From contig NZ_JABBDX010000001.1 in assembly GCF_012847335.1 (NCBI RefSeq), positions 434,001 to 498,000 of the forward strand: 64,000 bases of DNA. The letters run 5' to 3'. Below are positions 53,960 through 62,842 of the stretch, piece by piece. Source of the DNA: Psychrobacter sp. MF31 (GTDB lineage: Bacteria; Pseudomonadota; Gammaproteobacteria; Pseudomonadales; Moraxellaceae). Every line of letters starts with the position of its first letter. Position 1 is the first letter of the stretch. The notes beneath the pieces were generated by a model. It made no database searches, had not been told where the DNA came from, and worked only from the letters and a program-made list of their open reading frames with translations. A program made the position numbers and the translations under genes.

Positions 53960-55105
53960 TTAAGCTTTACGAACCAACACCGAACCAATCGAATAGCCTG
54001 CGCCAAATGAGCAAATCACGCCCAAGTCGCCTGATTTTAGCGAATCTTTATAGCGGTGGAATACAATCATTGGGCTTGCTGAACTAGTATTAGCAAACTC
54101 ATCAATGACCATAGGCGCAAGCGCTTTGTCGGCATCTTTACCAACAACGGAGCGCAAGATTAAATCAATCATGTTACAGTTGGCTTGATGAAGCCAAAGC
54201 ATTTTAATGTCTTGAGGGTCAACATGATTTTCTTGCAATTGCTCAGTGATGATTTCGGACACTTTTGGACAAACTTCACGGAATACTTTGCGACCATTTT
54301 GCAAAAATAACTTATGAGTCACCGGCTCTTTAATGTCAGGGTACATTTCAGTCCCTGCCGCTAAAAATTCTGAGCGGTCCATAAAGCCGTATTCATTTTT
54401 GATATTAGTTGAAAATTGCGTGAACAGCTTGGCGTTTAAGACTTCATAGCCTTTTGGCGTGTCTAAATCTTCGATAATACAAGCGGTTGCCACATCACCA
54501 AAGATAAAATGGCTGTCACGATTGCGCCAGTTTAGATGCGCTGAGCTGATTTCAACGTTCACCATTGCCACGCGTTTGGCAAGTCCGGTTTTAATATTGC
54601 CTTGAGCCTGAGCGATACCAAAAGTTGCCGCGCTACAAGCGACGTTCATATCAAACGCAAAGCCGCCAGTCATGCCAATGGCGTTTTGAATTTCGATGGA
54701 CAGCGCCGGATAAGTTCGCGGAAAGTTTGAGCAGGCAAGGATAATGCCATCCAAGTCGTTGGCTTCAAGACCTGCATCTTTGAGCGCATCTTTGAGCGCT
54801 GCTGTTCCCATTTCGGCGGCAACCGACAGCTCTTTTTCCATATCGCGGCGCGGAATGACGGGCGCCATAATTTCAGGGTTTAAAATCCCTTCTTTTTCAA
54901 CCACGTAACGCGATTTGATACCAGAAACTTTTTCGATAAATTCAGCGGATGAATGTTGAAGTGCGGTACGCTCGCCAGCTTCGATTTCGCTTGCGTGCTC
55001 GTTATTATAATTATCAACGTAGGTATTAAACGAGGTTACGAGCTCGTCGTTGCTGATGCTAAATGGGGGAATATAAAGACCGGTGCCAGTGATACAAGTG
55101 GTCAT
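53960..55105 (-). CDS. Beta-ketoacyl-ACP synthase III-like enzyme
   Basis: 381 residues from ATG 55105 (AAGGAAG upstream; a longer TTG start is less likely). Thiolase-fold condensing enzyme with the catalytic triad visible: Cys in NVACSAATFG, His in WLHQANCNM and Asn in EFANTSSAS. At over 370 residues, with the insert RTALQHSSAEFIEKVSGI near the front, it resembles the FabY / beta-ketodecanoyl-ACP synthase branch more than the 320-residue FabH. It probably starts or primes fatty-acid synthesis. It is not in a fab operon. Confidence 0.87.
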   Translation of the reverse strand: MTTCITGTGLYIPPFSISNDELVTSFNTYVDNYNNEHASEIEAGERTALQHSSAEFIEKVSGIKSRYVVEKEGILNPEIMAPVIPRRDMEKELSVAAEMGTAALKDALKDAGLEANDLDGIILACSNFPRTYPALSIEIQNAIGMTGGFAFDMNVACSAATFGIAQAQGNIKTGLAKRVAMVNVEISSAHLNWRNRDSHFIFGDVATACIIEDLDTPKGYEVLNAKLFTQFSTNIKNEYGFMDRSEFLAAGTEMYPDIKEPVTHKLFLQNGRKVFREVCPKVSEIITEQLQENHVDPQDIKMLWLHQANCNMIDLILRSVVGKDADKALAPMVIDEFANTSSASPMIVFHRYKDSLKSGDLGVICSFGAGYSIGSVLVRKA

Positions 55106-55409
55106 GGTTTGCTTCCTTGTCGACAATTTGCAAGTTGCAAATGCTTTGATGCTTTTGTTAAAAGGTTATGGTAAAACAACGGCGCCACGTTCGTCGCTAT
55201 GACAATCAATAGCAGCTTAGTGAATACGTGTAAACTAAAAGGCAATACCCTTTATTATGCCTGAATATTATAATTTATCTAATAGTTTGTTACAAATAAT
55301 GTGATTTGATTGAAGTTAATTGAGCTGTCAGCAATGAAGCGCAGCTGCGATCTCATTCAACGCATTTTTAAAAGCAATGTTAAAGGCAGTATTATGAGGA
55401 AATGGCAAC
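55106..55409. other. Divergent spacer before pnuC
   Basis: About 300 AT-rich bases between the divergent KAS-III-like and pnuC genes. No gene, riboswitch fold or NrtR/NadR-type palindrome was recognised. Confidence 0.45.
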
Positions 55410-56084
55410 ATGATTGAGCTATTATTCGGGCAATATGCCGATTATCCGGTAGCGTTTATTATCCTTGAACTGATTGCAGTCAGCTTTGGCGTGGCAAGCG
55501 TGATGCTGGCGTCACGGCTGAGCATTTTAGTTTTTCCGGTTGGCATCATTAGCACCGCCATTTTTGTGTATTTGCTTTGGGAATGGCAGCTGTTTGGCGA
55601 TATGTTGATTAACGCTTATTATACCGCCATGAGCCTTTACGGCTGGCTGAACTGGTCAAAAAACCAAACTGCGACCGATGAGCCGCAAGTTGAGCATATT
55701 CAAAAGCGCGATTTGCCTTTGCTCGCTCTTTTAGGCAGTGTGACAGCAGCCTTTGTGGCGCTCGTTTATTATTTCCGCCCTGTCATTAACAATCACTTTA
55801 GTTTTGAGGGCGCAGTTCTTGGGCTTCATTTATTCACTTGGGTTGATTTGACCGACATGCTCACCACCGCGCTATTTTTGATCGCCATGTGGCTGATGGC
55901 GCGGCGCAAGATTGAGCATTGGCTCGTTTGGATTGTAGCCGATACCATTTCTGTGCCGCTTTATTTGTACAAAGGCTTAACCTTTACTGCGTTACAATAT
56001 GTGGTGTTCACCTTAATTGCGATAAAAGCCTATTATGACTGGAAGCAAAGCTTTGCCCGACAATCTCAAGCAAATTACGCCTAA
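55410..56084 (+). CDS. pnuC: Nicotinamide riboside transporter PnuC
   Basis: 224-residue inner-membrane facilitator with about seven helices. Family features include VSFGVASVMLASRLSILVFP, AYYTAMSLYGWLNW and WLVWIVADTISVPLYLYKGL. The 3' end overlaps the next gene by 50 bases. That gene is an NadR-type kinase that would phosphorylate the imported nucleoside and trap it, so the pair forms a salvage route to NAD. Confidence 0.93.
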   Translation: MIELLFGQYADYPVAFIILELIAVSFGVASVMLASRLSILVFPVGIISTAIFVYLLWEWQLFGDMLINAYYTAMSLYGWLNWSKNQTATDEPQVEHIQKRDLPLLALLGSVTAAFVALVYYFRPVINNHFSFEGAVLGLHLFTWVDLTDMLTTALFLIAMWLMARRKIEHWLVWIVADTISVPLYLYKGLTFTALQYVVFTLIAIKAYYDWKQSFARQSQANYA

Positions 56085-56616
56085 TTCGGTCAAAACGGTT
56101 GCCATTATCGGCGCAGAATCCACCGGAAAAACAACCCTTTGCCAAGATTTAGCGGCGGTATTTGACAGCCCATTCGTTTTGGAATTTATGCGCGAGTATC
56201 TGCAAAAAAAATGGGATGAGCTGCAATTAACCTGCACTTGGGAGGACTTACTCCCCATTGCTCAAGGTCAAATTAACCGTGAAAATCAACAAGCAAAAAT
56301 CGCCGCAAATTCGGGCAGCTATCTGTTTTGTGATACGTGCTTGTTTGAATTGATGGTATATTCTTATTGGTATTATGGTAACTGCCCAAAAGCGCTTGAA
56401 GCAGCTGCGCTTGTCCATCATTACGATTTGGTATTGCTCACTTGCGTTGATATTCCTTGGATTGCTGATGATCTGCGTGACAGCCCAAACGAGCGTCATG
56501 CCATTAGCGATTTTTTTGAAATGATGCTCAATCGCCATCAAATCGCGTTTAAAAAAGTTGGCGGCAGTCGCGACGAGCGTGTTGAATTTGTGGCAAATCT
56601 ACTTTCTGAGCGTTAA
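56035..56616 (+). CDS. NadR-like ribosylnicotinamide kinase / ATPase
   Basis: 193 residues. P-loop VAIIGAESTGKTTL (about 22-35), then FVLEFMREYLQKK and LFCDTCLFELMVYSYWYYG, as in the C-terminal kinase domain of NadR. It has no helix-turn-helix or NMN adenylyltransferase domain, so it is the kinase alone. The first ATG lies inside pnuC, and translational coupling is likely. It probably makes nicotinamide mononucleotide from imported nicotinamide riboside. Confidence 0.85.
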   Translation: MTGSKALPDNLKQITPNSVKTVAIIGAESTGKTTLCQDLAAVFDSPFVLEFMREYLQKKWDELQLTCTWEDLLPIAQGQINRENQQAKIAANSGSYLFCDTCLFELMVYSYWYYGNCPKALEAAALVHHYDLVLLTCVDIPWIADDLRDSPNERHAISDFFEMMLNRHQIAFKKVGGSRDERVEFVANLLSER

Positions 56617-56721
56617 CTCAATCCTACAGAAAGTAACGTAAAAATCATCAATAATAAGCCAAGTCTGTCCGCTTTTTAAAAAAGCTGTCTTTAAAAAAAC
56701 GCTAAAGGACGAGGAAATCTG

Positions 56722-57339
56722 ATGACAATAACAAAATCAACTTTAAGCCAAGCGCTGCTTTTGGGCGTCGCAGCATTAGGATTAAGCGCTTGCCAATCGC
56801 CGAGCAATACGGTTAAACCGCCACCAAGTTCCGGCAATTCAAATACCATCCCAACATCGCCAACGACCAGCCTGCCTGCCAAGCCTATTGCTTCATGGTC
56901 AAAGCCTGCCATTAACAGCAGCCAAACGGACGCCGTTTATCGTCAAGAATGGGTAAAGTCGCCCACAAAAACTACTTGCCCAATTCTTGCGTTACCCAAA
57001 AATAGCAATGCTCATATTTCAGGTCACAGCGCCCGCCGAGCCAATTTTTCAGGCGGTTGGGGGGTTGCTTATGACTTGCCAAGTGAGCGCAGTGCTTATG
57101 GGGTGGCTAACGCGGGCGTGTTGCAGGCGGGTGATCAAGTTTATGACGGCTGGGCTTATCATATCGTTTACCAAGATGGCAGTACCGTAGGCTACGGTCA
57201 TGAAGGTGGCGACCCGTCAGCAAAGTGGCTTGCTTATCTCGTGATTCCGCAAAATCGCTGTTTTTATAATGTTTGGAGCGCTCAAGGTCAGTTTCATTTA
57301 GAACAGATGCTATCAGAATTAAGGCAAGTCAATCCTTAA
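56722..57339 (+). CDS. Lipoprotein of unknown function, 205 residues
   Basis: Signal sequence with lipobox LSAC at about residue 24, then a Pro/Ser/Thr-rich linker (about 25-60). The globular part has FSGGWGVAYDLPSERSAYGVANAG, YDGWAYHIVYQDG and TVGYGHEGGD. I do not recognise the family. Two cysteines in the mature part (KTTCPIL, NRCFYNVW) could pair. The start ATG follows GGACGAGGAAATCTG. It is outer-membrane or periplasmic by prediction. Confidence 0.75.
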   Translation: MTITKSTLSQALLLGVAALGLSACQSPSNTVKPPPSSGNSNTIPTSPTTSLPAKPIASWSKPAINSSQTDAVYRQEWVKSPTKTTCPILALPKNSNAHISGHSARRANFSGGWGVAYDLPSERSAYGVANAGVLQAGDQVYDGWAYHIVYQDGSTVGYGHEGGDPSAKWLAYLVIPQNRCFYNVWSAQGQFHLEQMLSELRQVNP

Positions 57340-57407
57340 GTTAACGCTAAAAGTAAGCCGCTACTTGCTTTTGGCGTCGTGGCTTGTTAATGGCAGTTTA
57401 AATATTT

Positions 57408-58082
57408 TTAACTGACTTTACAGCTAATGGTTTTGCCTTTGCTATTTTTATTCCAGCCGTAATCGTTGACAAATTGACCCAGTTTGGCTTTATCTGGCGT
57501 GATGATCGACATGGTATAAGCTTGGGTTTGATAGGTTGAAGTGATGACATAAGTTTCCACTTGTGAGCTTGCCATATATAGATTATTTTTAGCGTTTGAC
57601 AGCGAGCTTATATGTTTTGGTAACAGATAAGCTTGCTGAAACTCTAGCGTCGCTCCGGTCTCAACATCATTATCATTGTCACTGAGGGATACCTTTTTAA
57701 AGTTACAATTACTGGTTAAAGGCGTCACGCCTTTGAGCTTATCAAGCCTAACAAACGATGAATTTTGAGTATTTGCTGCACCCCAAGATCGCGTCTCAAT
57801 GATAGCAGCTTCAGGGCGCTCTTTAGTACCATAAAAGGTAATGGTCGTTTCTGGATTATCAGACCGTATGGTCTGAGTCATCATATAACGATTTTTATAA
57901 TTACCATCTCGCTCTAGTTTTCCTATCTTTGGCAGCTTTGAAAAGTTTGACCACGTCCAAGCTTCATTTCGCAATTTTTCTACCGTAGGCAATACAGGCT
58001 TTGAGTTAAAATCGTTCGGAATATTGGCAGCTATGCTAAAAGTCGGCGTTAAACAAAGTGCAGCTAAGATGAGTTTATTCAT
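57408..58082 (-). CDS. Exported protein of unknown function, 224 residues
   Basis: Signal peptide MNKLILAALCLTPTFSIA with cleavage after Ala-19. The mature domain is basic, rich in Ser/Thr/Asn and probably beta-rich, with two cysteines (TSNCNFKK and ISCKVS at the very end). No family is recognised. It is convergent with the lipoprotein gene at 56722 and separate from the iron gene upstream. Confidence 0.72.
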   Translation of the reverse strand: MNKLILAALCLTPTFSIAANIPNDFNSKPVLPTVEKLRNEAWTWSNFSKLPKIGKLERDGNYKNRYMMTQTIRSDNPETTITFYGTKERPEAAIIETRSWGAANTQNSSFVRLDKLKGVTPLTSNCNFKKVSLSDNDNDVETGATLEFQQAYLLPKHISSLSNAKNNLYMASSQVETYVITSTYQTQAYTMSIITPDKAKLGQFVNDYGWNKNSKGKTISCKVS

Positions 58083-58212
58083 ATTTTCAATCTCAAATAT
58101 AAAAACAAACTCTACTTTAGCCTACTAATTAAACAGGGTAAAGACAAAAGTTCGCAAAATAGTTAAAAGTGGTATTTAAGTTTATAAAAATAAGCTGATT
58201 AACTGTTTTAAG

Positions 58213-59265
58213 CTAACCTCGCCAATAAACCTTCATAATCAAATCTTGGCGTGGCAATTGAAGGGTGGCTTTTAATTCTTGACGTAGCCCTTTGGCAGCT
58301 TTGGCGTCAAGCGCGCCCCAGACTTTTTCGATTCGAATAGGATTTGCTTGGATAATGTTTAATATCTCTTGTTGAATATCAGTTTTTGACGTTTTGGTGA
58401 TATGCTGAATGCTATTAAAAAAACCCTCGTGATTTGCTAAAGTTTTTGAAAGCGTGCAATCGGTCAAATAGCTTAAATCTTTGGGGTCATTTGTGACCAA
58501 AATTACCATTGGCGCGATGGGATTTTGCCACTGCTCAAGCAAATTGGCGACCGTTGGCATCGAGGTTTCATCACAAATTAGTAAGCACTGACCTTGCGCC
58601 AAATGAGCAATTTTTTCAGGATAATCGCGGACACTGGTCAGCACATCATCCGCCCTCATTGCCTGCGCCCAGTTGCCGCCTGCCGTGTCGCCGTGAACAA
58701 AGACATCAATCCAAGCCAGCGTTTGCTCGCCTTCGCTACCCTTCTCATGCCAAGCTTTTCGTAAGGTGTAATAACGCTGCAATTTTGGCGAATCATCCTC
58801 TTCACTTAACATATTAAATAAATAGGCAAATCCGGCATGATTCAATGGCGTATCTTTTGGCGCACGAACCTTTAAGCGCAGCATATTGGCACTGGCAAAA
58901 TCGCGATCGATCACGGTAAATCGGCGCTGCTGAAGTTTAATCGACAATTTACCAAGTTTTTTGGCGGCAGATTGTAGTAAGTGGATGTATTGCGACTTGA
59001 TGGTCGTTGACTCATCGATAGGGTCTTTAAAAGCAATAAAATGCGGCAAGCTGTCATCATCTGCGCTGATCAATAAGCCATCGGCAAAGACCTCTTGAAC
59101 CAAAACCGTATCGTTATCGCCAACACGGGCTTCAGTGAACGCTTCGATAAACATCACAAGCTCATCTTGATGTTCTTCATTGACATGATTCATAAATTTG
59201 CCTTTAACCGCCATTGGTAGTGGCGTTTTTTTTGACAACTCAAAAGCTTGGGTAGTGGCAGTCAT
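58213..59265 (-). CDS. Siderophore-interacting protein fused to an N-terminal DUF2470 domain
   Basis: 350 residues. The N-terminal about 100 residues (FMNHVNEEHQDELVMFIEAF, PHFIAFKDPI) match the DUF2470/HugZ-type haem-utilisation module. Residues about 105-350 are a SIP ferric-siderophore reductase with the FAD motif RYYTLR and the C-terminal VYWRG. It probably reduces iron from siderophores or haem-linked sources in the cytoplasm. It is the second SIP in the window and differs from the first by this fusion. A siderophore-esterase-like gene lies about 1.1 kb upstream, divergent. Confidence 0.88.
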   Translation of the reverse strand: MTATTQAFELSKKTPLPMAVKGKFMNHVNEEHQDELVMFIEAFTEARVGDNDTVLVQEVFADGLLISADDDSLPHFIAFKDPIDESTTIKSQYIHLLQSAAKKLGKLSIKLQQRRFTVIDRDFASANMLRLKVRAPKDTPLNHAGFAYLFNMLSEEDDSPKLQRYYTLRKAWHEKGSEGEQTLAWIDVFVHGDTAGGNWAQAMRADDVLTSVRDYPEKIAHLAQGQCLLICDETSMPTVANLLEQWQNPIAPMVILVTNDPKDLSYLTDCTLSKTLANHEGFFNSIQHITKTSKTDIQQEILNIIQANPIRIEKVWGALDAKAAKGLRQELKATLQLPRQDLIMKVYWRG

Positions 59266-59356
59266 AACTCATATCTCAAATCATTGCAAACATCAAACGA
59301 AAAACCAAAAAGCTGCGGCGACATTCACCCCAGCTTTTTTAAAACCTCAATCGTGA

Positions 59357-60109
59357 TTAAAACCCACGAGCGTTGTCTTCGGCAACACTATAAAAGTTGT
59401 GGAAGGCACTGTTGGCGCCGGTGCGAACCAATTTGCCATCCACCAACGCGCTGGCATCAAAATCAACGCCGCCGCCTGCGCTCTCACCGCTTGCTGAATT
59501 TGGCAAGGTTAATGAGCGGATGGTGACTTTTTGATTGGTGACCGGAACGCCTTGTTTGGTCATTTTATTGCCACGCGGCTTGAACGTTTCGCCCTGAGCT
59601 AGCATTTTGCTTGGATCATCATAAATAATGTCAAAGTTTAACACTTGAGCTTGCGCCAAATTGGCTTGACCGTTGATAACTGGGATGCCAACGAGCACTT
59701 TGCTACCACGATGGATCATTCGGTTGTCAATGATCGTCCCGTTGTCCATTTTGCGACCTTCAGCGGCAATCGAGCTGGTTCGGTTAATCAGCATAACTTT
59801 GTAACCAGCAACGGCTTTGGCAGCTTTACCATCAAAAATATCGGCAACCAATTGTGGCGCTAAGGTTTGTTTATCAAAAACGATTCGCGCCGATGTTTCA
59901 GAAACAGGCTGATTTTGACCATTAATGGTTAAAAATCGCGAGTCATGATAGCTGGTTTGAGTGGTTGTGATTTTAGCGGTTACAGGCGCGCTAGGTTTGC
60001 TCAAAGCCGTGGTGTTCTGACAACCTGATAATGCCGCGCTGACACAAATTGCGGTCAAAGCCGCCGTTTTCGTTAGATTTTTGCCAGTCATGGTGGATAC
60101 GGACAACAT
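59357..60109 (-). CDS. Lipoprotein of unknown function, 250 residues
   Basis: ATG 60109 is supported by GAGG seven bases before it. An N-terminal hydrophobic stretch ends in the lipobox LSGC at about residue 30. The mature part includes YKVMLINRTSSIAAEGRK, GSKVLVGIPVINGQAN and a C-terminal low-complexity segment NSASGESAGGGVDFDASALVDG. I do not recognise the family. It shares its upstream region, with a Fur-like box, with the divergent hydrolase gene, so low-iron expression is possible. Confidence 0.75.
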   Translation of the reverse strand: MLSVSTMTGKNLTKTAALTAICVSAALSGCQNTTALSKPSAPVTAKITTTQTSYHDSRFLTINGQNQPVSETSARIVFDKQTLAPQLVADIFDGKAAKAVAGYKVMLINRTSSIAAEGRKMDNGTIIDNRMIHRGSKVLVGIPVINGQANLAQAQVLNFDIIYDDPSKMLAQGETFKPRGNKMTKQGVPVTNQKVTIRSLTLPNSASGESAGGGVDFDASALVDGKLVRTGANSAFHNFYSVAEDNARGF

Positions 60110-60220
60110 AAAATAACCTCAAAAATAAAGTTAACTTCCAAAAAAAATGCCATTACTGGCAATGATGATAGTGCTTATAAAGGCTGATTAAATCGTGACA
60201 AAATGCTGATAAATAACATT

Positions 60221-60239
60221 ATTGATAAGCATTATCATA
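60221..60239. promoter_or_regulatory. Fur-like box in the divergent spacer at 60.2 kb
   Basis: ATTGATAAGCATTATCATA contains the inverted repeat TGATAA-N3-TTATCA and matches the GATAAT-type Fur pattern. It lies between the lipoprotein (minus) and the hydrolase (plus) and could control either or both. Confidence 0.6.
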
Positions 60240-60369
60240 TATATTATTATTACGGCATTGTAATCGCTTGTCAATCAGATTTAACAGGATTAGCCCGCAA
60301 CTGCCATTATTTTGCAAAGCCAAGAAAACCAAGGTTTTTATTAAAAAAACATCTGAAAAGGAATCAAAC

Positions 60370-61362
60370 GTGATACCGCGACTTGCTTTAACCATGCTGA
60401 CGGTTACTGGAATTTTAGGAACCAACATGCTGCCAAGCTTTGCTCAGCCAAATTTAACCCAGCCGGTAGATTTTAGCGTCATTCATCAAAAAGCTTCCGG
60501 ATTTGAGGTGATTCAAAAAACTTTTGATCAAGATGCGCCCATTCAAACAGATGGCAGCGCGTTTCCTACAGATTTGGCAAATGTTGCTAAGCCGCGCCAT
60601 TATCAAGTTTGGCTTGCGATGCCCAATCCTCAAGAAATTCAGCGTTTGACTCAACATAGCACCAAGCCGACCTATCGTATTTTATATTTGCTTGATGGCA
60701 ACGCTGCTATTGACGATATCGACCAAACGCGTTTACAAGCTAAATTGAAAGCCACGCCCGCAGGTCAAATCCCGATTTTGGTATTTATCGGTTATCAAAC
60801 GCCTTACCGCTTTGAGGTGACCTCGCGAGCTTATGATTTCACCCCGCCGCTATTGAGCGCCACCAACGATCAAATCGCCAATGCGTTTGTTGAAGAAGGT
60901 CGCGGCAGATTAAATGGAGGTAGTGAAAACTTTTATCAGTTGATTGAAAGTGACATTAAGCCTTGGGTGGCAAGTCAATTGCAAGATCATCCCAAAGTTG
61001 AGACGCTTTGGGGGCATTCTTATGGCGGCTTGTTCGTACTTTATAACCTATTTTTGCATCCACAATCTTTCGATCATTTTGTGAGCGCTGACCCGTCGCT
61101 TTGGTGGCAAAATGGCGAAATGCTCAAATACTGGCGGCAACATCAAACGTTGTCTAAATTTGCTATCACCAAACCGCTGCGGCTTGATTTTAGCCAATCG
61201 GCAACCCAAGAGGATAAAACTCCTGACGCCGATAGCCGCCAAAAGCGCCAGTTTGCCAACGAAATTTGCAATTATTATCAAGATTGCCAAGCCAATTTTT
61301 ATCAGCAGTCGCATGGTGAGGTGTTTACCTCGTCACTACTAAAAACGATTGCGCAGTTTTAA
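60370..61362 (+). CDS. Exported alpha/beta hydrolase, siderophore-esterase-like (IroE/Fes type)
   Basis: 330 residues from GTG 60370. AAGGA eight bases upstream and a clean Sec signal peptide (IPRLALTMLTVTGILG...SFAQ) fix this start over the longer TTG frame. It is of the esterase-D/IroE group: RILYLLDGNAAIDD, the nucleophile elbow WGHSYGGLF with catalytic Ser, VSADPSLWW and a late His in QSHGEVF. It probably hydrolyses a ferric siderophore or related ester in the periplasm. A Fur-like box 131-149 bases upstream and the SIP gene nearby support an iron role. A terminator follows. Confidence 0.8.
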   Translation: MIPRLALTMLTVTGILGTNMLPSFAQPNLTQPVDFSVIHQKASGFEVIQKTFDQDAPIQTDGSAFPTDLANVAKPRHYQVWLAMPNPQEIQRLTQHSTKPTYRILYLLDGNAAIDDIDQTRLQAKLKATPAGQIPILVFIGYQTPYRFEVTSRAYDFTPPLLSATNDQIANAFVEEGRGRLNGGSENFYQLIESDIKPWVASQLQDHPKVETLWGHSYGGLFVLYNLFLHPQSFDHFVSADPSLWWQNGEMLKYWRQHQTLSKFAITKPLRLDFSQSATQEDKTPDADSRQKRQFANEICNYYQDCQANFYQQSHGEVFTSSLLKTIAQF

Positions 61363-61392
61363 TCCCTAAAGCCTTTTCAGTACCTAATTTAC

Positions 61393-61428
61393 TACACCAA
61401 GCTACTAAAAGGCTTGGTGTATTTTTTT
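61393..61428 (+). terminator. Terminator after the hydrolase
   Basis: TACACCAAGC pairs with GCTTGGTGTA around a 9-base loop, followed by T7. Confidence 0.88.
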
Positions 61429-61505
61429 GCATAATTTTTGAGAAATTTAAAACCTGCAAGACTTAAAAATGCCAATTTCATCTTGTATTTTAAAATAAAC
61501 GCTAT

Positions 61506-61528
61506 AAGACACATTTTAAATGAATGTT
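61506..61528. promoter_or_regulatory. NsrR-like palindrome upstream of the flavohaemoglobin gene
   Basis: Arms AAGACACATTT and AAATGAATGTT around a central T give the 11-1-11 layout of the NsrR site (AAGATGYATTT-N-AAATRCATCTT). Each half has two mismatches and the inner ATTT-N-AAAT is perfect. It lies 48-70 bases before the hmp ATG. NsrR control of NO detoxification is known in related bacteria; binding here is inference. Confidence 0.5.
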
Positions 61529-61576
61529 ATAGCTGTTAATCACTCAACAACCTGCAATCTCAATCATGGAAACCTC

Positions 61577-62758
61577 ATGGCATCCCCACAAACCCTCGCT
61601 ATCGTCAAATCAACCGTTCCTGTGTTAGAAGAGCACGGCGGCGCTATCACCAGTGTGTTTTACCAAAATATGTTTGCTGAGCACCTTGAGCTATTGAACG
61701 TTTTTAACGAAACCAATCAAAAACTGGGTCGTCAGCAAACCGCGCTTGCCACTACGGTTCTTGCTGCTGCCAAGCATCTTGAGCATTTGGCGGTCTTGAT
61801 GCCACAAGTCACTGAAATCGGTCACAAGCACCGCGCGCTACAGATTTTGCCAGAGCATTATCCAATCGTTGGTAAGCATTTACTTGGCGCGATTAAGCAA
61901 GTACTGGGCGATGCTGCTAATGATGACATTATCGAAGCTTGGCGCGAAGCTTATGATGAGATTGCTGAGGTGTTTATCAGCGTTGAACAAAAAATGTACG
62001 ACGAGGCGATGTGGCAAGGCTTTGCAGCATTTAAAGTGACTGACAAAACCCTCGTGTCAGAAGATATTGCCGCGTTTAGCGTTGTTCCTATTGATGACAC
62101 GATTAAGTTAGATAAATTAAACTTAAGCGCAGGGCAATACATTACGGTAAAAACCGACCCAAAAAACAGCTCTCATTTAGCGCTTCGTCACTATTCGCTT
62201 TGCTCGACCAAAATAGACAATGGCATTTATCTTGCGGTTCGCCGTGACAACCGTAACGACCATCAAGGCTTGGTATCGAACTATTTGCATGATAAGGTGG
62301 AAGTTGGCGATACGATTTTATTGTCCGCGCCTGCCGGTGACTTCGCGCTTGAAAAAGCGTTGATTGACCAAAATGAGGTGCCGCTTGTGCTTATCAGCGC
62401 AGGAGTTGGGGTCACGCCGGTACTAGCTATGCTTGAAACGCAAGTTGCCCAAAACCCAAATCGTCCGATTGTTTGGGCGTATGCTTGCCAAAATGCAGAA
62501 AATCATGCCTTTAAAGCGCGCATTAATAAGCTGCTAGACACCGCCAATTCGGTTGAGCGGCATATTTTTTACTTTGAAAGCAAGAATATTTTGGATGAAG
62601 CTTTGCTTGCAAAACTGCCAAACCCTACAGATATTTATGTTTGTGGTTCAATGCCGTTTATGGAAAGCATGATTGATGGCTTGATGACCCTTGAGCATGG
62701 CGCAGATTTTGTTCATTATGAGCCGTTTGGTCCAAAAATGAGCTTGCAAGTCTCGTAA
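61577..62758 (+). CDS. hmp: Flavohaemoglobin / nitric oxide dioxygenase
   Basis: Oxidises NO to nitrate using O2 and NADH. 393 residues from ATG 61577 (an upstream in-frame ATG would make the N-terminus atypical). The globin domain (about 1-140) has the B10 Tyr in TSVFYQNMF and the proximal His region GHKHRALQILPEHYPIVGKH. The FAD domain has HYSLCS. The NAD domain has ISAGVGVTPVLAML, YVCGSMPFMESM and the terminal HYEPFGP. An NsrR-like site is upstream, and a haemerythrin-like gene follows convergently. Confidence 0.96.
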   Translation: MASPQTLAIVKSTVPVLEEHGGAITSVFYQNMFAEHLELLNVFNETNQKLGRQQTALATTVLAAAKHLEHLAVLMPQVTEIGHKHRALQILPEHYPIVGKHLLGAIKQVLGDAANDDIIEAWREAYDEIAEVFISVEQKMYDEAMWQGFAAFKVTDKTLVSEDIAAFSVVPIDDTIKLDKLNLSAGQYITVKTDPKNSSHLALRHYSLCSTKIDNGIYLAVRRDNRNDHQGLVSNYLHDKVEVGDTILLSAPAGDFALEKALIDQNEVPLVLISAGVGVTPVLAMLETQVAQNPNRPIVWAYACQNAENHAFKARINKLLDTANSVERHIFYFESKNILDEALLAKLPNPTDIYVCGSMPFMESMIDGLMTLEHGADFVHYEPFGPKMSLQVS

Positions 62759-62779
62759 GCTGGTTTTAAAACGACAAAT

Positions 62780-62826
62780 TGAGCTGAATATTTTTAACTT
62801 GACTTAAAAATATTCAGCTTTTTTTT
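62780..62826. terminator. Strong terminator between hmp and the haemerythrin-like gene
   Basis: A perfect 16-base inverted repeat (AGCTGAATATTTTTAA and its complement) around a 6-base loop is followed by T7 on the plus strand. It may also work for the convergent gene. Confidence 0.9.
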
Positions 62827-62842
62827 GACTAAAAAAATAAAA

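Noticed and set aside
60268-60369. TTG-started N-terminal extension of the hydrolase
   Set aside because: The extension is basic and places the signal peptide internally; GTG 60370 has AAGGA at correct spacing and a proper signal peptide.
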